A stretch of DNA of 58,287 nt, taken from NCBI GenBank assembly GCA_018658715.1, contig JABHUQ010000066.1, positions 1 to 58,287 of the forward strand. Reading direction: 5' to 3'. The notes under the pieces were generated by a model that did no database searches, was not told the DNA's origin, and saw only the letters and a list, made by a program, of their open reading frames with translations. This DNA is from Fidelibacterota bacterium (GTDB lineage Bacteria > Fidelibacterota > Marinisomatia > Marinisomatales > UBA1611). The position numbers and the translations under genes are program-made. Shown piece after piece: positions 27,067-36,343 of this stretch (its first letter is position 1; each line of letters opens with the position of its first letter).

Positions 27067-28701
27067 TTAATCTTTATCCATAAATGGATAACGATAATCT
27101 TTTGGTGGATCGAAAGTTTCCTTTATTGTCCTCTGAGAAACCCATCGGAGTAAATTCATCATGGAACCCGCTTTATCATTGGTTCCAGATGCGCGACTTC
27201 CTCCAAATGGTTGCTGCCCAACCACGGCTCCAGTAGGCTTGTCATTAATATAAAAATTTCCCGCAGAATGGGTAAGTGCCTTACTAGCTTCTACAATCAT
27301 TTCTCTATCAGTACTATGAACACAACCTGTAAGTGCATATGGAGATGTATTATCTACAAGTTTTAATGTGTCAGCCCAATCTATTGGATCGTAAATATAA
27401 ATTGTTAAAACGGGTCCAAAAATTTCTTCTTCCATTGTTTTAAAATGGGGATCTGTAGTTACAATTGTTGTTGGTTCAATAAAGTATCCTTCAGAATCAT
27501 CATATGATCCACCTGTAATAATAGTCGCGTCTGAAGATTTATGTGCATAATCAATGTAAGCTGTAATTGAATCAAAGGCATTTTGATCAATTACAGCATT
27601 CATGAAATGAGTGAAATCTTCTGGATCCCCAACTGTGATTGTGGAAACATCAAATTCATATTTTTCTTTTACTTCTGGCCAAATGGATGATGGTATATAG
27701 GCGCGAGACATAGCAGAACATTTTTGTCCTTGATATTCAAAAGCGCCTCGAACCATTGCTGTTACAAGAGCATCAATATTGGCTGATTCATGTGCAACAC
27801 AAAAATCTTTACCCCCTGTTTCACCTACGATACGTGGATATGTTTTAAAATTGGATATATTTTTTCCTATGGTTTCCCACATTGATTGAAATACAGGAGT
27901 TGACCCAGTAAAATGAACGCCTGCTAGATTTGGATTTTCTAAGATAGATGGTCCGATTCTTCTTCCTGAGCCTGGGAGAAAATTAATGACTCCTTTTGGT
28001 AACCCAGCTTCTTCAAATAATTTCATTAAAAAATAGCCACTATAAACAGAACTTGACGCAGGCTTCCAAAGAGCTACATTTCCCATTAGAACTGGAGCCG
28101 TGGGTAAATTCCCTGCAATAGACGTAAAATTAAAGGGAGTAACAGCAAATACAAATCCTTCTAATGGACGGTTTTCAACCATATTCCAAATACCATCTGG
28201 GGAATAAAGTGGTTGTTGTTCATAGATTTCTTGAGCATACATTGCATTAAAGTTGAAAAAATCAATCAATTCACATGATGCATCAATTTCTGCTTGATAT
28301 GCATTTTTACTTTGACTCAAGACGGTGGCCGCATTTATAGTTTGTTCGTGAGTTCTTTGTAGAATTGAGGCCATTCGTTTAAAAAGAGCCGTTCGTGATT
28401 CCCAAGGGAGCGCTGACCAATCATTCCAAGAATCCATGGCAGATTCAATTGCCATTTTAATTTCTTTTTCTCCTGCTTGATGATAAACACCTAATACATG
28501 TTGATGGTTATGGGGTACTCGCATTTCAACTGTATCGCCAGTAAAGATAGATTCTCCATTAATTATTACTGGTATTTCAATTTGGGTTGATTTTAATTCA
28601 GCAATACGCTTCTTTAAAGCTTCTCTTTCAGGGGTAGCCGGCGCGTAGGAGTATACCGGTTCATTAACCGCTTTTGGTACATGTACTTTGGCATTTTGCA
28701 T
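27067..28701 (-). CDS. pruA: L-glutamate gamma-semialdehyde (1-pyrroline-5-carboxylate) dehydrogenase
   Basis: Oxidises the proline breakdown product to glutamate with NAD. 544 residues, the stand-alone type resembling the eukaryotic ALDH4 enzyme and not the PutA fusion. The aldehyde dehydrogenase signature VGETGGKD holds Glu294, and the nucleophile is Cys328 in YQGQKCSAMSR. The GSMMNLLRWVSQRTIKETF ending supports the P5C type. No proline dehydrogenase gene lies next to it, so that partner must be elsewhere. It is separated by 61 bases from sucC. Confidence 0.95.
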   Translation of the reverse strand: MQNAKVHVPKAVNEPVYSYAPATPEREALKKRIAELKSTQIEIPVIINGESIFTGDTVEMRVPHNHQHVLGVYHQAGEKEIKMAIESAMDSWNDWSALPWESRTALFKRMASILQRTHEQTINAATVLSQSKNAYQAEIDASCELIDFFNFNAMYAQEIYEQQPLYSPDGIWNMVENRPLEGFVFAVTPFNFTSIAGNLPTAPVLMGNVALWKPASSSVYSGYFLMKLFEEAGLPKGVINFLPGSGRRIGPSILENPNLAGVHFTGSTPVFQSMWETIGKNISNFKTYPRIVGETGGKDFCVAHESANIDALVTAMVRGAFEYQGQKCSAMSRAYIPSSIWPEVKEKYEFDVSTITVGDPEDFTHFMNAVIDQNAFDSITAYIDYAHKSSDATIITGGSYDDSEGYFIEPTTIVTTDPHFKTMEEEIFGPVLTIYIYDPIDWADTLKLVDNTSPYALTGCVHSTDREMIVEASKALTHSAGNFYINDKPTGAVVGQQPFGGSRASGTNDKAGSMMNLLRWVSQRTIKETFDPPKDYRYPFMDKD

Positions 28702-28740
28702 ATTAAGCCTTTGGTGATGAATTCTAAAAATATATGAATA

Positions 28741-28764
28741 AAAAAGCCCGACAATTTACCGGGG
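28741..28764 (-). terminator. Weak candidate terminator between dusB and pruA
   Basis: Read on the minus strand, a CCCG/CGGG stem (28747-28750 with 28760-28763, 9-base loop) is followed one base later by a run of T (28745 down to 28740). The 4-base stem is short, so efficiency is doubtful. Confidence 0.4.
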
Positions 28765-28798
28765 AAATGTGGACGGATTCAAGCAATAGCCTTGAAGA

Positions 28799-29803
28799 TT
28801 ATAATTCATTTTTATCCAATTGATTTTCCCAATATCTGGCATTTTCTTTAAATAAGTCTATTTCAATTTTCATATCATCCAAAGTTGGAGCTGTAACAAG
28901 TCGGTATCTGATTTTGGATGCTCCTGGGAATTTTTTTACATAACTGGAAAAATGTTTTCGCATTAAGTTTGTCCCAATTGATTCGCCGTGGTATTTGATG
29001 ATTAGGTTTAGATGATTTTCACACATGTCTGCTATTTCAGAGATAGAAGGACGATTTGGAATTGGTTGCCCTATATATTTGGATAATGCTTCCCGAAAAA
29101 ACCATGGATTACCATGTGCAGCACGTCCAATCATAACAGCATCACATTGGGTTTCATCGAACATTCGCATCATATCGTCTGGTGTTAAAATATCTCCATT
29201 CCCAATAACCGGTATTGTGACGGAATCTTTTAATTTCTTTATTAAGGACCAGTCAGATTTTCCGGTATATCGCATAGATGTTGTACGTGGATGCAATGCA
29301 ATGGCTTTTACTCCTAATCCTTCCAAACGTGGCCCAACTTCAGGCACAATAATAGATTGTTTATCCCATCCAGCACGCATTTTAACGGTTACAGGGACTT
29401 CGGGAACAGATTCAACGACAGCGGACGTAATGTCATCCATTAAACATAAATCTTTTAATGCAGCAGATCCTGCACCCTTTTTTGTTACTTTTGGGACAGG
29501 ACATCCATAATTAATATCTAATATATCTGGGTTGAATTGATCTACAACATATCGCGCAGCCATGGACATAACATCTGGGCTATCGCCAAAAATTTGAATG
29601 CCGATAGGACGTTCTTTATTGGAAAAGCGTATTAAGTTTAATGATTTTATATTTTCGCGGATTATACCATCTGCAGAAATAAATTCAGAATAGACAACAC
29701 CCGCTCCCATTTGTTTGCATAAAATGCGAAAAGGATAATCTGTATACCCAGCCATAGGGGCAAGGAAGATAGGTGTTTTAATTTTTACATTACCAATTTT
29801 CAT
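28799..29803 (-). CDS. dusB: tRNA-dihydrouridine synthase
   Basis: Flavoenzyme that reduces uridine in the tRNA D-loop. 334 residues. The TIM-barrel start PIFLAPMAGYTDYPFR, the catalytic Cys in DINYGCPVPKVTKKGAG, TVKMRAGWD, the GNGDI loop and DAVMIGRAAHGNPW are characteristic of bacterial DusB. The 97-base gap to pruA holds a weak terminator candidate. Confidence 0.94.
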   Translation of the reverse strand: MKIGNVKIKTPIFLAPMAGYTDYPFRILCKQMGAGVVYSEFISADGIIRENIKSLNLIRFSNKERPIGIQIFGDSPDVMSMAARYVVDQFNPDILDINYGCPVPKVTKKGAGSAALKDLCLMDDITSAVVESVPEVPVTVKMRAGWDKQSIIVPEVGPRLEGLGVKAIALHPRTTSMRYTGKSDWSLIKKLKDSVTIPVIGNGDILTPDDMMRMFDETQCDAVMIGRAAHGNPWFFREALSKYIGQPIPNRPSISEIADMCENHLNLIIKYHGESIGTNLMRKHFSSYVKKFPGASKIRYRLVTAPTLDDMKIEIDLFKENARYWENQLDKNEL

Positions 29804-29852
29804 ATCATTACACTATAAAATTATTGAAGAAAATAATAATTTATTTTACGTT

Positions 29853-30302
29853 TTAGGACCAATCTTCTTCATAAAGTTGATAATCTGTTTCTATCATCCC
29901 CATAGCAATATATACTTTTTTTGCATTTTTATTTTCTTGATCAACATATAAACGAATTCCACAAATATTTCCTTCTAGATTTGCAAGTCGTCGAACTTCT
30001 TTATGAAGAGTTTTATAAATACCTTCTTTTCTATGATTTGGATGTATGTAAACAGACTGAATCCACCAAAAGATTCCATTTCGCCAATCAGACCATTCTT
30101 TAGTGATCATTAGCTGTCCACGTGGGATGTCGTTTTTTTCTGCAATGAGATAAAACCCATTATTAGGATTATTTAAAAGTCCTGTAACACCTTGTGTTAA
30201 TGTATGATTATTTAGAACTTTCGTCTCAGTCTCTAAAGCCATAGCCTTATTAAACTCTACTATGAAGGGTATATCTTCTTTCGTTCCTTGCCGTATATTC
30301 AT
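29853..30302 (-). CDS. GNAT family N-acetyltransferase
   Basis: 149 residues, a single GNAT fold. The N-terminal MNIRQGTKEDIPFIVEF, the acetyl-CoA pocket strand IQSVYIHPNHRKEGIYKTL and the closing GMIETDYQLYEED are typical. The usual Q/RxxGxG/A loop reads HRKEGIY, so the second Gly is replaced. I chose ATG at 30302; the open frame extends 12 codons further upstream but only to a TTG. The substrate is unknown. Confidence 0.85.
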   Translation of the reverse strand: MNIRQGTKEDIPFIVEFNKAMALETETKVLNNHTLTQGVTGLLNNPNNGFYLIAEKNDIPRGQLMITKEWSDWRNGIFWWIQSVYIHPNHRKEGIYKTLHKEVRRLANLEGNICGIRLYVDQENKNAKKVYIAMGMIETDYQLYEEDWS

Positions 30303-30436
30303 ATTCAAATTTAGGGTATTAGAATTAAAAACAACCAAAAGGAATGAAATGACTTAAATAATTTGTGATACTGTTCAAATAATGTAAATTCGCCAGCATT
30401 TTTTCAATTAAATAGAAACAAATAATAAGAAACATT

Positions 30437-30673
30437 ATGAGTAGAGTTTGTGACATAACAGGGAAAAAACCGATGTTTGGCAACAATGTTAGCCACGCAC
30501 ATAATAAATCCCGTAGAAGATTTAACATTAATTTACAACGTAAAAAATTCTGGCTACCAGAAGAAAACCGATATATCACTCTTCGTATTTCCACCCGAGG
30601 AATGAGAATTATTGATAAAAAAGGAATTACTAGAGTTGTAAATGAACTTCGCGCAAAAGGAATAAAAGTATAA
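30437..30673 (+). CDS. rpmB: Ribosomal protein L28
   Basis: 78 residues with the standard start [27 protein letters not shown]. No Shine-Dalgarno sequence is seen before the ATG. A single-gene plus-strand unit between two minus-strand blocks, it is closed by a strong hairpin terminator at 30701-30740. rpmG, often its neighbour, is not here. Confidence 0.97.
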   Translation: MSRVCDITGKKPMFGNNVSHAHNKSRRRFNINLQRKKFWLPEENRYITLRISTRGMRIIDKKGITRVVNELRAKGIKV

Positions 30674-30700
30674 TCTTTTTATAAACCTTTTTTAAAAAAT

Positions 30701-30740
30701 AAAAAAGCCCCATCCGCTTGAAGCAGATGGGGCTTTTTTT
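30701..30740. terminator. Bidirectional intrinsic terminator between rpmB and ftsZ
   Basis: GCCCCATC (30707-30714) pairs with GATGGGGC (30726-30733) around an 11-base loop. A-runs on the left and T-runs on the right (30701-30706, 30734-30740) give a U-tail in both directions, so it can end both the rpmB transcript and the convergent dcw transcript. Confidence 0.93.
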
Positions 30741-30765
30741 AGAACTAGAACTGTGTAACTATTTT

Positions 30766-31971
30766 TTATTCATGTTGCCTACGAATAAATGCAGGAACAT
30801 CTAAATCATCCCCATACACAATGGGAGTTGGTTTGGTGGAATCAAACATAATAGGAGATTTCTTTTCCTCAGGTTGAGTCACCGATTCTTGTGGTTCTTC
30901 ATCCGATGTTTTAGCATACAATGGTGCATTTACTTGTTCAGAAAGAATATGCGTTTTATGTGATCGTGTTGTCATTGTTTCTTGATTTTCAATGATTTCT
31001 CCAATTGGTTCAGATTTATTAAATCCAGTGGCTATCACGGTAACACGTATTTCATCATTTAATTCCGGATCAATAACAGCACCAAAAATAATATTAGCAG
31101 ATGGACCTGCTTCTTCGAAAATGATGCTTGTAGCTTCATCAACTTCATGAAGGGTTAAATCATTTCCTCCTGTAATATTCACAAGGACACCTTGAGCTCC
31201 TTTTATGGATGCATCATCTAATAGAGGGGAAGAGATTGCTTGTTGAGCAGCAAGAACTGCACGTTCTTCACCAGTTGCTGTCCCAGTACCCATAATGGCT
31301 TCTCCCATATTCTTCATGATAGTTTCAACATCTGCAAAATCAAGGTTAATCATTCCATGAACATTGATTAGATCTGAAATTCCTTTTGCTGCTTGATGAA
31401 GAATTGAATCAGCTAATTTAAATGCATCTCCTAATGTGGTTGATTTATCCACAATAGACATTAGTTTTTGATTTGGAATGACAAGCAATGTGTCACAATT
31501 CTTTTTTAGTTCAGCCATTCCAACTAAGGCTCTATTTAGTCGTTTAGGTCCTTCGAATTTGAATGGAAGTGTTACAATTCCAACAGTCAAAATACCCATT
31601 TCTCTAGATATTTGTGCAATAGCAGGAGCTGCTCCAGTTCCAGTGCCACCGCCCATTCCGGCAGTAATGAAAGTCATATCTGCACCATCGAGCAAAGAAC
31701 GAACAGCATCTTGATCTGTTTCAACAGCTTGCAAGCCAACTTCAGCTCTTGCGCCCGCTCCAAGTCCTTTAGTTAGATCCCGGCCAATTTGAACTTTATG
31801 CTCAGCTGGGTTATTATCCAAATCTTGAGCATCTGTATTAATAGCAATAAAATCTACGCCTTCCATGCCTGACGTAATCATACGTGTCACAGCGTTTCCT
31901 CCGGCACCACCAATGCCCACGACTTTTAATTTCGCTTTTTGTTCTGATAAGCTATCGAATTCAAATAGCAT
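30766..31971 (-). CDS. ftsZ: Cell division protein FtsZ
   Basis: Tubulin-like GTPase that forms the division ring. 401 residues. The GTP-binding motif GGGTGTGAAP is at 107-116, followed by the NLDFADVETIM synergy region. A variable linker from about 320 leads to the conserved C-terminal peptide DDLDVPAFIRR, which binds FtsA. It is the last gene of the dcw cluster. Uniquely among the cluster's later genes it has a 27-base spacer and its own AAGGAG site, suiting higher synthesis. Confidence 0.98.
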   Translation of the reverse strand: MLFEFDSLSEQKAKLKVVGIGGAGGNAVTRMITSGMEGVDFIAINTDAQDLDNNPAEHKVQIGRDLTKGLGAGARAEVGLQAVETDQDAVRSLLDGADMTFITAGMGGGTGTGAAPAIAQISREMGILTVGIVTLPFKFEGPKRLNRALVGMAELKKNCDTLLVIPNQKLMSIVDKSTTLGDAFKLADSILHQAAKGISDLINVHGMINLDFADVETIMKNMGEAIMGTGTATGEERAVLAAQQAISSPLLDDASIKGAQGVLVNITGGNDLTLHEVDEATSIIFEEAGPSANIIFGAVIDPELNDEIRVTVIATGFNKSEPIGEIIENQETMTTRSHKTHILSEQVNAPLYAKTSDEEPQESVTQPEEKKSPIMFDSTKPTPIVYGDDLDVPAFIRRQHE

Positions 31972-31998
31972 ATTATTCTCCTTTGTTTTGTTCTAGTT

Positions 31999-33270
31999 CT
32001 AAAAAAATTCTTTAAACCATTTCCCAACTTTATTTGATACATCCTTTATTGTAATAGCTGAATTATGAAATGAATGGTTATAATCTTCTGATTGTGTTTT
32101 CCATAACAGTAAACCGAGTGCTGCTGTGTATTCTGGATTTGGGGCTACTTCATCTATACCTGAAATCCGAGATGGCACACCTAATCGTACTTTCATTCCT
32201 AATGTTTCTTCGGCTAAAGCTGTTAAATTTTTCAATTGAGCGCCGCCTCCTGTTAAAATAATTCCGTATGTTAATTTACCTTTTACATCTGCTTTGGAAA
32301 TTTCCCGAACGACTAATTGAAAAATTTCCTGCATTCTTGCTTCGACGTAGCGAGAAACTTCATGTTCTGATATACTTCTTTTGGGACCTCCATTGTTAAC
32401 GGGCAAATCAAATTTTAATTCCGGAGAAGCCATGGATGCTTTTGCTGAAGCATACTTCACTTTTATATCTTCGGCAGTATCAAGACCAATTTGCAACATG
32501 ACGGCAATATCATTAGTAATACTGTTTGCACCAATAGGGATAACACTTGAATACCGAACTGCATCACCATTGTAGACTGTAACATCTGTAGTATGTGCTC
32601 CAATATCAACTAGAGTCACACCTAGATTTTTTTCATCATCATTTAAGGTGACAAGAGACGATGCGAGAGGTTGAAAAACAATCCCTTCAAAATCAATACC
32701 TAATTCTTCCACACAATTTTTCAAATTTTGCATGGCAGCTGTAGCGGCAATTACAAGGTGAACCCTTGCTTCTAGGCGTCGCCCAGTCATCCCAATTGGG
32801 TTTTTAATAAACTCTAAAGTATCCACGAGAAATTCTTGCGGTAAAACATGGAGTATATCTTTATCAATAGGGAGTGATACCGCTTGTGATAATTCTACTG
32901 CTTTTTCTAAATCTTCTAACATAATAGTATGTTCTGCGACTAAGTTGGGTGAACTGCCTTTATTTAGCGCAACTGCACCAACAGTATTAATGCAACGAAT
33001 ATGTTCACCAGTCATTGATATAATGGCTCTTTCTACAGATATATCAGCCATCATTTCAGCTGATTGAACAGCTTTTTCAATTTGTTCAATAAGTTGATCA
33101 CGATGAACAATATTGCCACGCTTCATCCCTTTGGATGGGACAATTCCAATCCCAAGCAATTTAGTGGATTTATCTGCCATCAATTCTCCAATAGCACAAC
33201 AGACTTTCGAAGAACCAATATCGATTCCAACAGTTATGTTTTGGCCCTGTGATTGAGTGCCACGCTTCAT
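31999..33270 (-). CDS. ftsA: Cell division protein FtsA
   Basis: Actin-like ATPase that tethers FtsZ to the membrane. 423 residues. Phosphate-1 IDIGSSKVCCAIGE, phosphate-2 LVDIGAHTTDVTVY and the adenosine motif ILTGGGAQLKNL are present. The C-terminal GKWFKEFF is the amphipathic membrane anchor. The ATG overlaps the ftsQ stop as ATGA. Confidence 0.97.
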   Translation of the reverse strand: MKRGTQSQGQNITVGIDIGSSKVCCAIGELMADKSTKLLGIGIVPSKGMKRGNIVHRDQLIEQIEKAVQSAEMMADISVERAIISMTGEHIRCINTVGAVALNKGSSPNLVAEHTIMLEDLEKAVELSQAVSLPIDKDILHVLPQEFLVDTLEFIKNPIGMTGRRLEARVHLVIAATAAMQNLKNCVEELGIDFEGIVFQPLASSLVTLNDDEKNLGVTLVDIGAHTTDVTVYNGDAVRYSSVIPIGANSITNDIAVMLQIGLDTAEDIKVKYASAKASMASPELKFDLPVNNGGPKRSISEHEVSRYVEARMQEIFQLVVREISKADVKGKLTYGIILTGGGAQLKNLTALAEETLGMKVRLGVPSRISGIDEVAPNPEYTAALGLLLWKTQSEDYNHSFHNSAITIKDVSNKVGKWFKEFF

Positions 33271-34028
33271 AATCGTTCCTTTGCAATCACTTGATTTGAA
33301 TATCTCATATCTAAATAAGCATAATCAGTTAAACTTTTTTTACCTTGAATTGCAATTTCAAATTCTTTTAACACAAGTAGCTTGGTCCAAATATTATTTC
33401 GACCTAATCGGATTTTTGTGGGTTGATCAATAAGGACAATTATGAATTCATCATCGGTATTGAGTGACATTTCAGAAATATTTTGATAAAGTGATTCGTA
33501 GTCATTTTGGATTTTTTGTAATAATTTTATTGATTCTTGAACTTTTACAGAGTTGGCTTTATTCCCAATTGGGTATAATTCTGGATCCGGATTATAGTTG
33601 GATAAAATAGGCACATTCAAATCTTCTAAGTTTCCAACTTCAGGCATCACAAAATAATTTTCATCTAAGAATACCATTGGATCACCATTCAAAATAGCAA
33701 GTGGTTCTCGTTCAACAATTTCTATATGAACTGTAGATGGGAATTGATGGCTTACACGTGTGGCTTGTACATAAGGATGCATCTCTATTCGTTCTTGGAT
33801 TTCAATTAAATCGACTTCTGAATGAGTTTGCTTAGTAATATCACCTATTAAACCAGCATATTCACTTTCTGAAATTCGAATATCTCCTTTATAGGAATAA
33901 TTATTAATATCCATATACCCGCGGAAATTCACCCAACTAATTGATATCCAGATAAGACCTATCGTAAGGATGGCTAAGCTAACGCGTAGAAGATTATTAA
34001 ATATGTTGTTTGATTTCTTTTTAGCCAT
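33267..34028 (-). CDS. ftsQ: Cell division protein FtsQ/DivIB
   Basis: Bitopic divisome protein linking to FtsL/FtsB. 253 residues: a short basic cytoplasmic part, one membrane helix near 15-37, then a POTRA domain starting about residue 47 (IRISESEYAGLIGD) and the beta domain with QFPSTVHIEIVEREPLAI. I chose the MAKKKS start at 34028, overlapping the murB stop by 8 bases (ATGGCTAA). A cluster of ATGs up to 8 codons earlier is possible. Confidence 0.92.
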   Translation of the reverse strand: MAKKKSNNIFNNLLRVSLAILTIGLIWISISWVNFRGYMDINNYSYKGDIRISESEYAGLIGDITKQTHSEVDLIEIQERIEMHPYVQATRVSHQFPSTVHIEIVEREPLAILNGDPMVFLDENYFVMPEVGNLEDLNVPILSNYNPDPELYPIGNKANSVKVQESIKLLQKIQNDYESLYQNISEMSLNTDDEFIIVLIDQPTKIRLGRNNIWTKLLVLKEFEIAIQGKKSLTDYAYLDMRYSNQVIAKERL

Positions 34029-34938
34029 TTGGTAATAATTCATTTTCATCAAACCCGAATGTTTTTATTTCTAATTCTAACATAATGTTAAATTTTTCTT
34101 TGACTTCTTTTCTCGCAATTTGGATTAATGTTGATATATCCGTTGCAGTTGCTTTTCCATGATTAATAAAAAAATTGGCGTGCTTTTCAGATATTTCAGC
34201 ATCCCCTTGGCGCAATCCCTTTAATCCAGCTTGATCGATTAAATAACCTGCTGCGACATTTGGTTTTGGATTTTTAAAAACACTTCCGGCAGAACGATAT
34301 TTTAAAGGTTGAGATGATTTTCGTATTTCACTCGCTTTTTTCCTTTTATTCTGAATATTAATAAAATCACTTTTTTCTAAGTCAAAAAGAGCACTTACAA
34401 TAAAACTTTTTGAATCGATGGATGAATATCTGTATAAAAAAGTAATATCATTTTTGAGCAATGTATTTATGGTGCCATCCATTTGCATCACTGTAACAGA
34501 CACAAGTGAATTTGATATTTCATGCCCAAAAGCACCAGCATTCATCATGATAGCTCCACCCAATGTTCCTGGCACGCCACCTAATCCTTCAAATCCAGTT
34601 AAATTTCTTTTGATGGATTCTCGTACCAAACGTCCCAACATAACGCCCGACTCTGCATTTATTTTTCCATCATTAATTGAAAGATCTGTTAATGCCTTTG
34701 CTGGTGATATCACTAACCCATCAATACCTGTGTCGCTAACTAAAATATTTGACCCGGACCCCACAAAAAATGTTTTAATTCCATGAGAATGAGCATATTG
34801 AAGAATACGAGATAAATCATTTACATTTTTAGGCGTGATGTACGCTTTGGCAGGGCCACCCACTCCATATGATGAATGGAGAGCCATTGGTTCATTTTCA
34901 ACCAATTGACCTTTAACTATTTTGTTTAATTCTGCCAT
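34021..34938 (-). CDS. murB: UDP-N-acetylenolpyruvoylglucosamine reductase
   Basis: FAD enzyme that makes UDP-MurNAc. 305 residues from the chosen start. HSSYGVGGPA, the FAD motif FFVGSGSNILVSD, GLGGVPGTLGGAIMMNAGAFG, and the catalytic Ser in YRSAGSVFKNP mark it as MurB. ATG at 34938 gives a normal 15-residue lead and follows a GGAT site 10 bases after the murC stop. Two earlier in-frame starts would overlap murC. Confidence 0.95.
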   Translation of the reverse strand: MAELNKIVKGQLVENEPMALHSSYGVGGPAKAYITPKNVNDLSRILQYAHSHGIKTFFVGSGSNILVSDTGIDGLVISPAKALTDLSINDGKINAESGVMLGRLVRESIKRNLTGFEGLGGVPGTLGGAIMMNAGAFGHEISNSLVSVTVMQMDGTINTLLKNDITFLYRYSSIDSKSFIVSALFDLEKSDFINIQNKRKKASEIRKSSQPLKYRSAGSVFKNPKPNVAAGYLIDQAGLKGLRQGDAEISEKHANFFINHGKATATDISTLIQIARKEVKEKFNIMLELEIKTFGFDENELLPNG

Positions 34939-34948
34939 GTGATCCAAT

Positions 34949-36343
34949 TCATACCTCGGCATTGACCGTTGATAAATGTTGAATATATTTTTCACTATAA
35001 CGCCAAATGTTTCCTGCGCCTAAGGTTATTACTAAATCTCCGGGTATCACTAAATTGTCTAGCGCCAGAATAACATCATCTAAATCTGGGACATAAGACA
35101 CCTGTGCGTGTCCACTATTTATACATTCTTTATAAATCATTTCTCCTGTAATACCAGGTAAAGGTTTTTCGCGAGCTGGATAAATATCTGTAATAATAAC
35201 AATATCACTCGTAATTAATGCTTGACCAAATTCTCTGAAAAATTCTTGTGTCCGTGAGAATAAATGCGGTTGAAAAACAGAAATAAGACGTCGATCCCAA
35301 CCAGCTTTAGCAGCATTTAAAGTAGCCAATACTTCTGTTGGATGATGCGCATAATCGTCAACAACCATAATATTATTTTCAATACCTTTTAACTCAAACC
35401 GTCGTCTAACTCCTTCGTAGGAATGGATTCCATCTTTGACAGTTTCAAAATCTAGTCCCATTTCTAACCCGATGATAACTGCTGCAAGTGAATTTAATAT
35501 ATTGTGTTCACCAGGTACATTTAATGTGATATCACCTATAATCGAATTATGATGTTTAATAAAATATGTTGAAGAGAATGCATCAAAAGATAAATTCACT
35601 GCTTGATAATCAGCGCCATCAGAAAGTCCATAAGTTGTTACTGGACGCGTTATTTTTGGTAAAATTTCAAAAAGAGCAGGGGAGTCCATGCATACTATTA
35701 CTTCTCCATAAAATGGCACTGCTTGTGCGAATTGCAAGAAGGTATCTTGCAAATCCTGTAAATCATTATAACAATCTGTATGCTCTAATTCAATATTAGT
35801 AATGACGCCAATGGTAGGTTTTAGAGCTAAGAAGCTTCTATCAAATTCATCTGCCTCCACAACAATTATATTACCATCACCTAATTTAGAATTAGAATCT
35901 AAACTTTTAACGAGTCCGCCTACGACAAGGGTTGGGTCTTTTTTACCATGGGCAAGAATACTTCCAATCATCGATGATGTAGATGTTTTTCCGTGTGTAC
36001 CGCCTACACCAATACTTGTTTCTTTCATTGAAATTAATTCACCCAGCATTTCAGCTCGTCGAATGACAGGGATTCCTTTTTGATGCGCCATTACAATTTC
36101 AGGATTTTCTTGTGGGACCGCACTTGAATAAACAACAGCATCTGCATGATTAATGTTATCTGGGTCATGTCCAATTGCAACCGAAATACCTAATGATTGT
36201 AATCTTTGAACATTATCAGATAAATGTAAATCAGAACCAGTAATGTCGAATCCAAGATTTAATAGTAATTCAGCAATTCCACTCATACCAATGCCACCGA
36301 TACCAATAAAATGGATTTTTGATACTTTTCTAAAGACGGTCAT
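34949..36343 (-). CDS. murC: UDP-N-acetylmuramate--L-alanine ligase
   Basis: Adds L-Ala to UDP-MurNAc. 464 residues. N-terminal IHFIGIGGIGMSGIAELL binds the nucleotide-sugar, GVGGTHGKTSTSSMIG is the ATP P-loop, and VVDDYAHHPTEV lies in the C-terminal domain. The ATG overlaps the murG stop as ATGA. Confidence 0.97.
   Translation of the reverse strand: MTVFRKVSKIHFIGIGGIGMSGIAELLLNLGFDITGSDLHLSDNVQRLQSLGISVAIGHDPDNINHADAVVYSSAVPQENPEIVMAHQKGIPVIRRAEMLGELISMKETSIGVGGTHGKTSTSSMIGSILAHGKKDPTLVVGGLVKSLDSNSKLGDGNIIVVEADEFDRSFLALKPTIGVITNIELEHTDCYNDLQDLQDTFLQFAQAVPFYGEVIVCMDSPALFEILPKITRPVTTYGLSDGADYQAVNLSFDAFSSTYFIKHHNSIIGDITLNVPGEHNILNSLAAVIIGLEMGLDFETVKDGIHSYEGVRRRFELKGIENNIMVVDDYAHHPTEVLATLNAAKAGWDRRLISVFQPHLFSRTQEFFREFGQALITSDIVIITDIYPAREKPLPGITGEMIYKECINSGHAQVSYVPDLDDVILALDNLVIPGDLVITLGAGNIWRYSEKYIQHLSTVNAEV

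Noticed and set aside
29025-29510. 161-codon plus-strand open frame inside dusB
   Set aside because: Fully antisense to a conserved tRNA enzyme, with no motif.
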